A stretch of DNA of 64,000 nt from Streptomyces sp. SAI-135 (GTDB taxonomy: Bacteria > Actinomycetota > Actinomycetes > Streptomycetales > Streptomycetaceae). A model generated the notes under the pieces. The model was given only the letters and a program-made list of their open reading frames with translations, was not told the origin of the DNA and made no database searches. Made by a program: the position numbers and the translations under genes. Shown here in pieces: positions 42,101 through 49,222 of the stretch (position 1 is its first letter; the number at the start of each line of letters is the position of its first letter). Location of the stretch: the NCBI RefSeq assembly GCF_029893805.1, contig NZ_JARXYP010000002.1, positions 310,001 through 374,000 on the forward strand, written 5' to 3'.

Positions 42101-43714
42101 GAGGGCGGAGGAGGCCTGGGCGCCGGCGCGGGCCTGGATGTCGGCGACGAGTTCGTTGACGCGGTGGGCGATGGACTCGGGGTCGTTGCCGAGCGCGATG
42201 ACGCTCCCGGGGCGGCCGGGCCTGAGGTGCGGCAGCCAGCGCACCCAGATCCAAGCGTCCGCGTGTTCGTCGCCGGTCAGCACGACGATCCTGAGGTCGC
42301 GCGGACTGTGCAGCACGGCCGCCTGGGCGACGGCCCAGCAGGCCACCGTGCGGGGGGTGTCGCCGGGCCCGGCGAGACCGACGACGCCGAGGTCGGCGAG
42401 TTCGACGCCGAACGGCGCGTCGGCCAGGCGCCAGTGGACATGGCGGTGGTTGGACTCGCGGGCCTGGTCGTCGATGCGCTTGAGAGAGGGGCGGGTGACC
42501 GTGCCGAGCCGCAGGGTGAGGTGGTCGGGGTCGCGGCGGCGGCGCTGCCAGAGCAGGCTGCCGGGACCGGTGGCGGTGAGCAGCACGGTGGCCGGGTCGG
42601 GGAAGGTCGCGTTGCGCAGGTCGCGTTCCTCGACGGTGGCGTCCCGCATCTCCAGCTCCAGGGCGGCCCGGCGCAGCCGGTACAGCCGGAGCGCCTCCTC
42701 CTGTGCCTTGCGGCCCGAGCGGCGGCCCATGATCCAGTTGCTGACCGCCATCATCGGTGTGAAGAAGATGAAGACGACGAAGTAGAAGGTGCGGAACAGA
42801 CTCATCATGACCAGGCCCATGACCAGCGGGGCCATCATCATCATGAACGGGAAGGGCCTGCCCCGGCGTTCACCGGGCGGACCCTGCATCCGGATCGACT
42901 CGGTGTCGAGGTGCGGGGCGATGCGCGGGGGCCGGTTGTACTCGATGCCGTGTCCGTCGGCCGAGGGGTTGACGGCGGCGTCCGGTTCGAAGGGCGCGAC
43001 GCGGCGCAGCAGATGGTCGCCGAGGGCGAGGTCGGCGTAGGCGGGCCAGGGTTCGAAGCCGTCGTCCGGGGGCGGCAGTTGCCCGGCCGGGGGCGGCACG
43101 GGCTCCGCGGGCAGGCCGTCGGGGCCGGGCGGGGCGGGACGCGCCGTGTGTCCTCCGGGTCCGCCGTCGACGGGGCCCGCGGGTTCCTCCGTGGTGAGCG
43201 GGGTGCCGGTCTCCGGGTCGACGGGGGGCGGCGGGGTGAGGCTGCGCAGCCCGTGCCGGGCGGGGTCGACGTCCTCCGGCAGCCGGAAGGCCACCTCTCC
43301 GTCGGTGCCGACGGTGAGCCAGACGCCCTGCTCGGGAGCGTCACCGCCCCGCACTCTCAGGGCACAGCCGCGATCGGTGCCGACCTCGTGGTCGCCGGGG
43401 CCGAGCCACCAGGACCGGCCGGCTCCGGGGCCGCCCACATGCCGTATCTCCACGAGCACCGGGTCGGTGGAGGGCGGTGCCCAGGCCCGGGTGGCGCTGC
43501 GCGAGACGACGGGGACGCCCAGTCCGAGGACCGCCCCGGCGCGGATGCCGCTGGCAGCCACGGCCAGGTCGGGACTGACGGCCCGCTCCCCGAGGTAGAG
43601 CCGCGGACTCTCCAGAGCCACGCCGAGATCGGCGACGGTGGCGTCCTCGGGAAGATCGAGCAGATGATCCCTGCGCTGTCCGCCGGCATCGGCGGTGGTG
43701 AGGGTGAGTTTCAC
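39140..43714 (-). CDS. eccC: Type VII secretion ATPase EccC/EssC with N-terminal FHA-like domain, 1524 aa
   Basis: The GTG at 43714 follows GGAG and overlaps a small upstream ORF stop (GTGA). Order: ubiquitin-like start (~1-75), FHA-like domain (~88-150, LGPGDHEVGTDRGCALRVRG), Pro-rich linker, two membrane helices (~288-320, FVVFIFFTPMMAV), then three FtsK/SpoIIIE modules. Module 1 has a full Walker A GGTTGSGKSE near residue 705 and Walker B LLLVIDEFA. Modules 2 and 3 have degenerate P-loops GSPRTGRTQ (~1055) and GPPRTGRST (~1346) with Arg for Lys, as usual for EccC. It powers export of ESX substrates at the membrane. The FHA head is more typical of Firmicute EssC than of mycobacterial EccC. 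Confidence 0.93.
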   Translation of the reverse strand: MKLTLTTADAGGQRRDHLLDLPEDATVADLGVALESPRLYLGERAVSPDLAVAASGIRAGAVLGLGVPVVSRSATRAWAPPSTDPVLVEIRHVGGPGAGRSWWLGPGDHEVGTDRGCALRVRGGDAPEQGVWLTVGTDGEVAFRLPEDVDPARHGLRSLTPPPPVDPETGTPLTTEEPAGPVDGGPGGHTARPAPPGPDGLPAEPVPPPAGQLPPPDDGFEPWPAYADLALGDHLLRRVAPFEPDAAVNPSADGHGIEYNRPPRIAPHLDTESIRMQGPPGERRGRPFPFMMMMAPLVMGLVMMSLFRTFYFVVFIFFTPMMAVSNWIMGRRSGRKAQEEALRLYRLRRAALELEMRDATVEERDLRNATFPDPATVLLTATGPGSLLWQRRRRDPDHLTLRLGTVTRPSLKRIDDQARESNHRHVHWRLADAPFGVELADLGVVGLAGPGDTPRTVACWAVAQAAVLHSPRDLRIVVLTGDEHADAWIWVRWLPHLRPGRPGSVIALGNDPESIAHRVNELVADIQARAGAQASSALGHTLLSEPDVLVVLDGARRLRDVPGVVQLLTQGPRVRIFSLCVDERERLLPEECTAVVTAEGNRLTVRTSGAPAVEGVRADLVDADWCEEVARALAPIRDVTVDSESGLPTEVRLLPLLGQEPPDPAALAAQWARRPASTAFVLGTGYEGTLRLDLVRDGPHGLIGGTTGSGKSELLQTMIASLAAANRPDELTFVLVDYKGGSAFRECAELPHTLGMITDLDGHLVERALASLDAELRRRERVLAEVEAKDHPEYRAKRARDPQLPPLPRLLLVIDEFATLVRELPEFVPGLISLAQRGRSLGLHLILATQRPGGSVSNEIRANTNLRIALRVTDRAESQDIINAPDAVSISPANPGRALIRRGSGAPTPFQSAWVGAERGGATSAERGASARPVRGVELTWARLGRPADVGAHEEDEAATAVVPGEEPLTDLRALVDAIGRAAELLDDYQPQPSPWLPAMADSVGVGELPPVPKNPPGALPLVPYALLDIPQLQEQRLGTIDFATFGHLYVIGSPRTGRTQVLRTVAGTAALAISSSDLHIYGIDAAGGGLGPLESLPHCGAVVPRHDTERLERLIARLSAELTVRQRLLSQHDCAGLGELRTKLSKDRRPARILLLIDGWDALSALLDDYDGGRVYTEIVRLLREGAAAGVHVIATSERLLLGGRLAAHNDQRLLLRQADPSDYNLAGMSRHKVPKHIPAGRGWLAPSGIEAQIALLPAEDGADQGDALREIGRRTTARDAAVPEVRRPFGVAELPALIGFQEAVDQVPEADRRPLYALLGVGGDTGTPLGYDFAAGGGSFMVAGPPRTGRSTTLASMCVSLLLGGTSLVVITPRESQLRQLAAHDLAQVLTDPDPSAEAVTAALDAVAGKPTVVVVDDADLLLSCKADKVLRQVAAAGRDRRQGLLLAGLPESMSSLGWVGMARRSRRGILLGPKSIAEGDLIGVRIATEQVRTPLPAGRGWTASESGTPIMVQVPLTVLGG

Positions 43715-43851
43715 GGGGCGCTCCGTTTCACGGGCGGGGTTGACTCGGAGGGCTGGGACGGGAGGGCGGCGGGGATGGGAGCGGGGTTGGGGGTGGGGGT
43801 GGGAGGGGGGTTGGGGGCGGGAGGGGGGTTGGGGGTGGGGGCGAAGGTCAC
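43711..43851 (-). CDS. 46-codon Pro-rich linker ORF coupled to eccC
   Basis: A GTG at 43851 overlaps the stop of the preceding small ORF (GTGA), and the TGA at 43711-43713 overlaps the eccC GTG (GTGA). The product would be MTFAPTPNPPPAPNPPP-like, very Pro-rich, ending VKRSAP. GGAGCG precedes the start. It arises from the minisatellite at 43710-44267. It may be translated only to pass ribosomes from the upstream gene to eccC; no independent function is claimed. Confidence 0.4.
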   Translation of the reverse strand: MTFAPTPNPPPAPNPPPTPTPNPAPIPAALPSQPSESTPPVKRSAP

Positions 43852-44255
43852 GGAGCGCTCCGACGCACGGCTGAGCCCAGCCCGGCGGGCTGATGGAGGC
43901 GGGCGGCATCGACGCCGATGAGAGTGAGGGTGAGGGTGAGGGTGCGTTTCACGGGACGCTCCCGTCCAACGGGCGGCGTGGGCTCGGAGGGTGGGAAAAA
44001 GGCGGCCTCGACGGCAGCGAGGGCGAAGGTCACGGGACACTCCGACGCACCGCCGAGTCCAGCCCCACGGGTTGAAGGGCGAGGGTGGCCCAGACGGCGG
44101 TCGAGGCGGAGGCCACGGGTCAGTCCGACGCACCGTCCAGCCGCCCTCCCCCACAGGCTGAACGGGCGTTCTCGACACTCACCGCGTACGGCTCCACGTA
44201 CGGCTCCACGGACTGAAACGCGGGCCGCCCCCACCCTCGTGGCGGCGAGATTCAC
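43848..44255 (-). CDS. 135-codon minisatellite ORF coupled to upstream membrane gene
   Basis: A GTG at 44255 overlaps the stop of the membrane-protein gene (GTGA), and its own TGA overlaps the GTG of the next small ORF. It contains internal copies of the repeat, including GRERPVKRTLTLTLTL, which echoes the eccC N-terminus (VKLTLTTADAGG). It ends RRSAP, the same end as its neighbours (NRSAP, KRSAP). It is likely a by-product of tandem duplication kept in frame by translational coupling. The rest of the product is basic and unstructured-looking. Confidence 0.35.
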   Translation of the reverse strand: MNLAATRVGAARVSVRGAVRGAVRGECRERPFSLWGRAAGRCVGLTRGLRLDRRLGHPRPSTRGAGLGGASECPVTFALAAVEAAFFPPSEPTPPVGRERPVKRTLTLTLTLIGVDAARLHQPAGLGSAVRRSAP

Positions 44256-45412
44256 GGGGCGCTCCGGTTCGCTGTCGAGCCCGGCTCGGTGGTCTGGAGC
44301 GCGCGGGCGGCGGGGGCGGTGGCCGCGGCGGGGTCGGTGGCCGTGGTGGCGTGGGCGGGCCGTGGTGGGCCGGTGCGGAACACCCGGGCCGGTTCCTCGC
44401 CCTCCTCGAACAGGTCCGTTCCGGCGAGTCCGGGAGCCGCCTCGGCGGACGGTGCCGGTGGCAGCACCGGCGGGATGGTGGGCAGTACCCGGGCGACGGC
44501 CCGGCCCAGCGTGGCGCAACGGGCCAGCAGCGGGGTGCCGGTGACGGCGACCCTGCCGTGCCGGTCGGTCAGCAGGGTCCGTACGTAGCCGCGTCCGGGG
44601 CCAAGGACGAGAACCCGCAGGGCCGGGGAGTCCCCGGGCGGGTCGGCCAGCTCCGGGGGTAGCGGATCCGGCAGTTCGGCCGCGACCAGCACGGGGGCGA
44701 TGCCGAGCCGGGGAGGCGTCTCGCGAGCGGCCCGATATGCCTCGCGCACCGGCTCCCCCGGGTGGTCCCGGTGCACCCCCGCGGCGACGACGACCAGAGG
44801 GCCGGGCAGCCGTGCGTCCAGTTGGGCGGCGAGCGTCTGGAGCAGGGCCCGGGTAGCCCGGTCGTCACCGGTCACGGAGAGCACGGGCGGCCCCACGGCC
44901 AGGTCGAGGAAGGCACAGTGCTGCTCGCCCTGGTGGTCCGCGGTGCCGACGGCCACGACAATGGGGCGCACATCGGCGGCTTCCGGTGTCACCGTGGGCA
45001 GCTCGGCGCGGTTCACGGTCCAGGGGGCCGGCTCGCCGCGTTCCGCGAGCAGCACGGTCACCGTGCGGGCGCCCACCAGCGCGGCGTACGGGCGGGCCGG
45101 CGCCACCGCCGTCCGGGCCGCGGCCAGGGCCCGCTCGGCGTCCCGCCAGGTCGCCTGGTCGCGCAGCCGCCGGACGAGCAGCCGCAGCGCGCGCCGGTGT
45201 CCCAGCCAGGCCCGCAGGGGCTGCGCGAACGCGTGGGCCGTGACGGCCACTTCCCGCCGCATCCGCGCCCAGGCGGCCCGCCAGCCGCCCCACCGCATGG
45301 CCCACCAACGCAGCAGCAAGTACAGGAGCAAGGCCAGACCGGCGATTCCCAGCCATCGGAAGACGGCATCGCTGTGCTCATGGAACCAGACGAAGGGGTC
45401 GGTGTTCCTCAC
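44252..45412 (-). CDS. Unrecognised membrane protein of the T7SS locus, 386 aa
   Basis: The GTG at 45412 follows GAGGAA; the frame is open further upstream without a site. It has a short N-terminus, a strong membrane segment (RWLGIAGLALLLYLLLRWW, residues ~16-36), a basic helical stretch (~40-110), then a cytoplasmic alpha/beta region with VTVLLAERGEPAPWTVNR, LSVTGDDRATRALLQTL, LPGPLVVVAAGVHRD and VLGPGRGYVRTLLTDRHG. It ends in a Pro/Ala/Thr-rich tail and NRSAP. The ALLQTLAAQLDARL part faintly recalls an FtsK-like fold without a P-loop. It lies between the sigma factor and eccC, so it is probably a structural or accessory component of the secretion machine. Confidence 0.65.
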   Translation of the reverse strand: MRNTDPFVWFHEHSDAVFRWLGIAGLALLLYLLLRWWAMRWGGWRAAWARMRREVAVTAHAFAQPLRAWLGHRRALRLLVRRLRDQATWRDAERALAAARTAVAPARPYAALVGARTVTVLLAERGEPAPWTVNRAELPTVTPEAADVRPIVVAVGTADHQGEQHCAFLDLAVGPPVLSVTGDDRATRALLQTLAAQLDARLPGPLVVVAAGVHRDHPGEPVREAYRAARETPPRLGIAPVLVAAELPDPLPPELADPPGDSPALRVLVLGPGRGYVRTLLTDRHGRVAVTGTPLLARCATLGRAVARVLPTIPPVLPPAPSAEAAPGLAGTDLFEEGEEPARVFRTGPPRPAHATTATDPAAATAPAARALQTTEPGSTANRSAP

Positions 45413-45528
45413 GCGGCGTTCCTCACTCGCTGTCCTGCTTGACGTTCTCACTTGCCGTTCCGCACATACTGCTTCGCGCCCTGCTTTACTCGTGCTTTTC
45501 CAGCCGTCCACATCTTTTCGGCCACATC

Positions 45529-46038
45529 TCAAGCGGCCGGAATCTCACGCCGCATGGCCTCCAGCGCGTAATGGTTACGCGACTTCACCGTCCCCTGCGG
45601 CACGCCGATCACCCGGGCCGCCTCGGCCCGGGTGCGGTCGCGCAGATGCACGTGAAAGAGGACCTCGCGGTGCTCGAGGGACAACCGCGCCAGGGCCCGC
45701 CGGACCACCTGCCGGTCCACAACGGCGTCGGCCAGGTCCCCGGCGCCGTCCGGACGATGCAGCATGTCCTCGGGCAACACGCCTACGGGTACGGCCCGTT
45801 CGCGCCGGTGGGCGTCCACGGCCAGGTTGCGGGCGACCCGCAGGAGCCAGGCGAGTCGGCGCTCCTCGTCGTACGCGTCGAGATCGGTCAGCCAGGCCCG
45901 CAGCATCGTCTCCTGGACGATGTCCTCGGCGCGGTGCAGATCACCCGAGGTGAGCCGTTTCGCATGACGCAGCAGACGGGCGCGATGGCGTTCCGCGGTG
46001 GGCGGGACGGGTAAGCCGGCGGATCGAACGAGGGACAT
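45529..46038 (-). CDS. ECF-type RNA polymerase sigma factor, 169 aa
   Basis: The ATG at 46038 has GGGAG upstream. Region 2 is visible as DLHRAEDIVQETMLRAWLTD with RRLAWLLRVARNLAVDAHRR; region 4 as LSLEHREVLFHVHLRDRTRA then AARVIGVPQGTVKSRNHYAL. There is no extra C-terminal domain, and no anti-sigma gene lies beside it. It is upstream of, and on the same strand as, the membrane protein and eccC genes (116-nt gap), so it may direct their expression or that of the divergent esx/giant operons. Confidence 0.92.
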   Translation of the reverse strand: MSLVRSAGLPVPPTAERHRARLLRHAKRLTSGDLHRAEDIVQETMLRAWLTDLDAYDEERRLAWLLRVARNLAVDAHRRERAVPVGVLPEDMLHRPDGAGDLADAVVDRQVVRRALARLSLEHREVLFHVHLRDRTRAEAARVIGVPQGTVKSRNHYALEAMRREIPAA

Positions 46039-46104
46039 GGCGCGCTCCCGGAACGTGAGGTTCTCGGGGAGAAGCTATTTCACCCTCGACCGCCCTCTCC
46101 TCCC

Positions 46105-46138
46105 CTGTTTCCGTGAAAAACCTGACAAAGGGAAACAG
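46105..46138. promoter_or_regulatory. Inverted repeat in the AT-rich region upstream of the sigma factor gene
   Basis: CTGTTTCC (46105-46112) and GGAAACAG (46131-46138) form a perfect 8-bp inverted repeat with an 18-nt A-rich spacer. The surrounding 46085-46200 stretch is the most AT-rich part of this neighbourhood and carries the divergent promoters of the sigma gene and the phosphotransferase gene. It could be an operator or an RNA hairpin. Confidence 0.4.
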
Positions 46139-46329
46139 AAAGAGCCCAGAAAGAACGCAGAATTCACTTTCTCTTCTGCTGGCAATTCAGGCCAGTCACC
46201 CCAAAGCCACCGAACACCCCACCCAAGGCTGACTCACCTGACGCACACGACCCTGATCGGCCTGGCGCCGGATGGAGGGTTCTGTATGCCCCACTCTGTA
46301 CGAGGCTGCTCGGCGGTAGCGTGCTTGAC

Positions 46330-47142
46330 ATGACGACCGAGGACGAGGCGGACCGCGAGGCGCTGGTCGGAGGCATGGTGAACGCGGGGTCGGTCTTCCG
46401 CCGGGGTGCGCTGGTAGAACGCCCGGCCCCGCCCAACGCACACGCCCTCCACGCACACCTCCTCGGGCTGAAAGACCACGGCTTCGACGCGGCCCCGACT
46501 CCCGTGGGCCTGACCGCTGACGGTCGTGAAGAGCTGACCTTCATTCCTGGCGACGTGGCTCTGCCACCGTTCCCGCCCTGGGTCTTGACGACAACCGCTC
46601 TCGAATCGGTGGGGCTTCTCCTACGCCGCCTGCACGCGGCCAGCGCAACCATCACTGTCGACCCAGACGTCAAGTGGCCCCAAGACCTCGCCGACCCGGA
46701 GGGAGGAACGATGTTGTGCCACAACGACGTGTGCCCGGACAACGTCGTCTTCCGCGACGGCCGCGCCGCCGCCTTGATTGATTTCGACCTGGCCGCTCCG
46801 GGCCGTCCTGTCTGGGACGTCGCCATGGCTGCGCGCTACTGGGTACCCATGCTTGATCCGGTGTCCGCGGCTGCCCTGTATCCCGCCGCACTGGATGCAC
46901 CCGCACGGCTACGGATCCTCGCCGAGAGCTACGGCCTCTCTGCGGGAGAGCGCACTGTGTTGCCCGGCGTGATCGAACAGGCCACGGAGGTCTGCCGGGC
47001 TTTCGTCACCCGCCGCGTGGCTGACGGTGACGCTGTCTACCTCCAAGCGCTGCAGGACCGCGGCGGATGGGAACGCTGGGACCGCATGCAGACCTGGCTG
47101 GCCGACCACCGCGAGACGTTCACTGCCGCGCTGCTGGCCTGA
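46330..47142 (+). CDS. Aminoglycoside phosphotransferase (APH)-family protein, 270 aa
   Basis: An ATG at 46330 is used; a GTG at 46321 is in frame and neither has a clear ribosome site, so a leaderless mRNA is possible. It has the kinase-like APH signature: ATP-binding N-lobe strand (GMVNAGSVFRRGALVER), the catalytic loop MLCHNDVCPDNVVFRDG (HxDxxxxN) near residue 135, and metal-binding Asp in ALIDFDLAAPG. It phosphorylates a small hydroxylated compound or antibiotic. The close match is to chromosomal APH-like proteins common in Streptomyces; resistance is not implied. It is monocistronic and divergent from the sigma gene. Confidence 0.88.
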   Translation: MTTEDEADREALVGGMVNAGSVFRRGALVERPAPPNAHALHAHLLGLKDHGFDAAPTPVGLTADGREELTFIPGDVALPPFPPWVLTTTALESVGLLLRRLHAASATITVDPDVKWPQDLADPEGGTMLCHNDVCPDNVVFRDGRAAALIDFDLAAPGRPVWDVAMAARYWVPMLDPVSAAALYPAALDAPARLRILAESYGLSAGERTVLPGVIEQATEVCRAFVTRRVADGDAVYLQALQDRGGWERWDRMQTWLADHRETFTAALLA

Positions 47143-47215
47143 TGTGCCCGGCCGCTGATCGCCGGACGCCAAGTATCGGCCGGAGCTTGCAGATTGTGCC
47201 GCTCCGCGGCCCTAC

Positions 47216-47380
47216 ATGCTGATCACGGCAGACCTGGGCGAGTCCGGGGCGTGGGGCATGGCGCGTGTGGTGGCGCTGCACGGGATCGGTAAGCAGACAC
47301 CCGGCGAGGAGACCCTGCGCAAGCAGTGGCTGCCCGTCCTCAATGACGTCCACCTCCGGGCACCTGTCAATGAGCCGTAA
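47216..47380 (+). pseudogene. N-terminal fragment of an alpha/beta-hydrolase-like protein
   Basis: A 54-codon frame reads MARVVALHGIGKQTPGEE then LRKQWLPVLNDV and a TAA. ARVVALHGIGKQ is the oxyanion-type start of a Streptomyces serine-hydrolase-like family, but the nucleophile region is missing. It is a 5' fragment left after a deletion. No second half is present in frame. Confidence 0.5.
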
Positions 47381-47388
47381 TCGGCTCG

Positions 47389-47547
47389 ACGGCCGCCGCC
47401 GTCGACGACGACGTCCGATCGGCGTGCTCGCCCAGCGAGCTGCAATTCAACGGCCGGTTCGTGTACTGGGCGTGCGCCGCAGAGCTGGACACGTCGACGC
47501 CGGCGGGTACGCAAGCACACAAAGCCACTGGAGGAGAAGGATCTTAA
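47389..47547 (+). pseudogene. C-terminal fragment of an unidentified protein
   Basis: A start-less frame ending at TAA 47545-47547 reads SPSELQFNGRFVYWACAAEL then DTSTPAGTQ. It looks like the folded end of a real protein joined to the hydrolase fragment just upstream. Its family is not recognised. Together the two fragments mark a deletion scar upstream of the HAD gene. Confidence 0.35.
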
Positions 47548-47634
47548 GGTCGAAGACCCGTCCAGGGCGTGTATCGCAAGTAGGCGGGGTACCCCTCGAC
47601 CTGGTGTTTCGCGTGATAGTGGCATCCTTGGCCG

Positions 47635-48297
47635 GTGTTCTCATCCGATCACGCGGGCGCCGTGTTCTTCGATGTCGATGGCACCCTCGTCCCAGGTACG
47701 AGTTCGTCGGTCTTTCTGGCTGGCTTCCTTGGCCATGGGGACGAGTTGGCCAAGGCCGAGGACGCCTACGCCTCTGGCGTCGTGGACAACCGGCAGGTCT
47801 CCGAGCTGGATGCCGCGGGCTGGGCGGGGGTCCCCGAAGACCAGGTCTGTGGCTGGCTCGACGGGCTTCCCCTGGTCACAGGCATCACAGAGACCGTGGC
47901 CTGGTGCTGGCAGAACGGGTTGGTACCCGTGCTGGCAACCCTCGCCTGGTCTCCTGTCGGCAGCTACCTGACTGACCGCTTCGGATTCCACACGTTCAGC
48001 GGACCTCGGCTGGAGACCACCGACGGCCGGTTCACAGGCCGGGTGGCCCGTCACTTCGACGAGTACGACAAACGAGATTTCGCCCTCACGCAGGCGCGAG
48101 AGCTGGGGCTGGCTCCCCGCTCGTGCGGGGCAATCGGAGACAGCCGCTCCGACCTGCCACTGTTCGCGTCCGTCGGGTTGAGCGTGGCGTTCAACGCATC
48201 GGCAGGAGCGCGTGAGGCGGCGACCGTCACGGTGGACGACAACGACCTGCGGGGCGTGCTTCCCGTCTTGAGTCGCCTGGTCACAGCCATTCGTTGA
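47635..48297 (+). CDS. HAD-superfamily IB phosphatase, 220 aa
   Basis: A GTG at 47635 begins MFSSDHAGAVFFDVDGTLVP, with motif I DVDGT near residue 14. The helical cap lies at ~35-90, motif II in VLATLAWSP (Thr), motif III Lys in EYDKRDFALTQA and motif IV GDSRSDLPLF. This matches the SerB-like IB group that dephosphorylates small metabolites. The last codons overlap an IS5-like transposase remnant on the other strand (48287 onwards), so the C-terminus may have been trimmed or replaced by the insertion. The substrate is unknown. Confidence 0.85.
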   Translation: MFSSDHAGAVFFDVDGTLVPGTSSSVFLAGFLGHGDELAKAEDAYASGVVDNRQVSELDAAGWAGVPEDQVCGWLDGLPLVTGITETVAWCWQNGLVPVLATLAWSPVGSYLTDRFGFHTFSGPRLETTDGRFTGRVARHFDEYDKRDFALTQARELGLAPRSCGAIGDSRSDLPLFASVGLSVAFNASAGAREAATVTVDDNDLRGVLPVLSRLVTAIR

Positions 48298-48740
48298 TGG
48301 CCGCGACAAGGACGGTCGCCTCTTAGCGAACCGCGAGCGTGTCGTACCTCGTGGCCACGGCCCGGTGTCTTTTGAGACGGATGACGGCGTACTAGACCAC
48401 GTGCCGCTCGCGATATTCGACCGCGTCGAACTTCGGAGGCCGACCGCCACGAGAGCCGGGTTTCTTGCGGTTGCGGGCCTGGCGAACCTTGTCCGGGATG
48501 GTGCAGCGGATTCCGCGTCGCCGCAGGTAGGCGCGGTTCTTGCGAGAGGCGTACGCCTTGCCCGCGCGAACCCGCCGCGGCCGAGTGCGGGGCCGACCCG
48601 CCCCCAGGCGAGGAACCCGGACACGGCCCAGGCCAACCTCGAACTGCGGGGAGTCCCCTCGCTGCCCCGCGGTGTCGGCGGCGCACTACCGAGTAGCGCA
48701 ATCGGTCGACCTCGACGCGGCGGACGGCCCACGCACCGCC
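48287..48740 (-). pseudogene. IS5-family transposase remnant with two internal stops
   Basis: The minus strand gives KAYASRKNRAYLRRRGIRCT, IPDKVRQARNRKKPGSRGG, RPPKFDAVEYRERHVV, stop, YAVIRLKRHRAVATRYDTLA, VR, stop, EATVLVAAINEW. This is the C-terminal half of an IS5-type transposase, with the end of the DDE region altered: the ECGINRLK glutamate codon is now part of a stop context. The N-terminal part is missing. It abuts the HAD gene. Confidence 0.8.
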
Positions 48741-49222
48741 GTCGGGGACTACAGCTGAGCGACCGGCAGCACTCTGTCCCGGCGGCCAGGGAGTGAGAGC
48801 CTAGAGCCCGTCCGCGACTGCCGACTGAAGGGCGACGGCGTCCACCACGCCCTGCTCGGCATCTCCGCCCGCACAACCTCGCACTCGTGGAGCAACGCGC
48901 AAACAAGCACGTCACCCAGCGCGGCAGAGATCACCAACGAGACATCGCCCAGACAAGGAGCAAGGTTCATTGCCGCCTGCCTCAGGGAGACGTCGGCGGA
49001 GTCGGCAGGCCTTCGTCCTTCGCTGACGCCACCGCCCCATCCCGGAGCAGCCGTGACGAGCAGGTCGCGGTCACGAAGGACGCCGAGCCGTGCGCTCAGG
49101 GCGCGTCGCCCGCTCCGGGGACGGCGACGTCAGGACCGCACGTCGGCCGTGCACCGTCAGGGCTGCACGGACCCTGCAGTCCACACCTACCTCACGGCGC
49201 ACGGCCGACCACTACCGCAAGC
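48741..49222. other. Intergenic stretch left of the xdhC gene
   Basis: No gene recognised. Several overlapping plus-strand frames run through, but none has a ribosome site or a familiar motif. It is probably decayed sequence flanking the IS relic. Confidence 0.35.

Larger units (their letters stand above)
43710..44267. repeat. Degenerate minisatellite of the eccC start region
   Basis: Six diverged copies of a core of the type (T/G)TCACGG(G/A)xCxCTCCG start at 43710, 43847, 43948, 44029, 44113 and 44251 on the plus strand. On the minus strand each reads GGAG..CCCGTGA, a ribosome site plus overlapping GTG start and TGA stop. Some copies are followed by TTC-rich words, others by GACGCAC, giving two subtypes. 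The first copy holds the eccC start and the last holds the stop of the upstream gene. Confidence 0.75.

Noticed and set aside
40571..43921. Long plus-strand frame (1116 codons) opposite eccC
   Set aside because: Same reason: the minus-strand frame holds all FtsK and FHA motifs, and the plus frame has only compositionally biased sequence.
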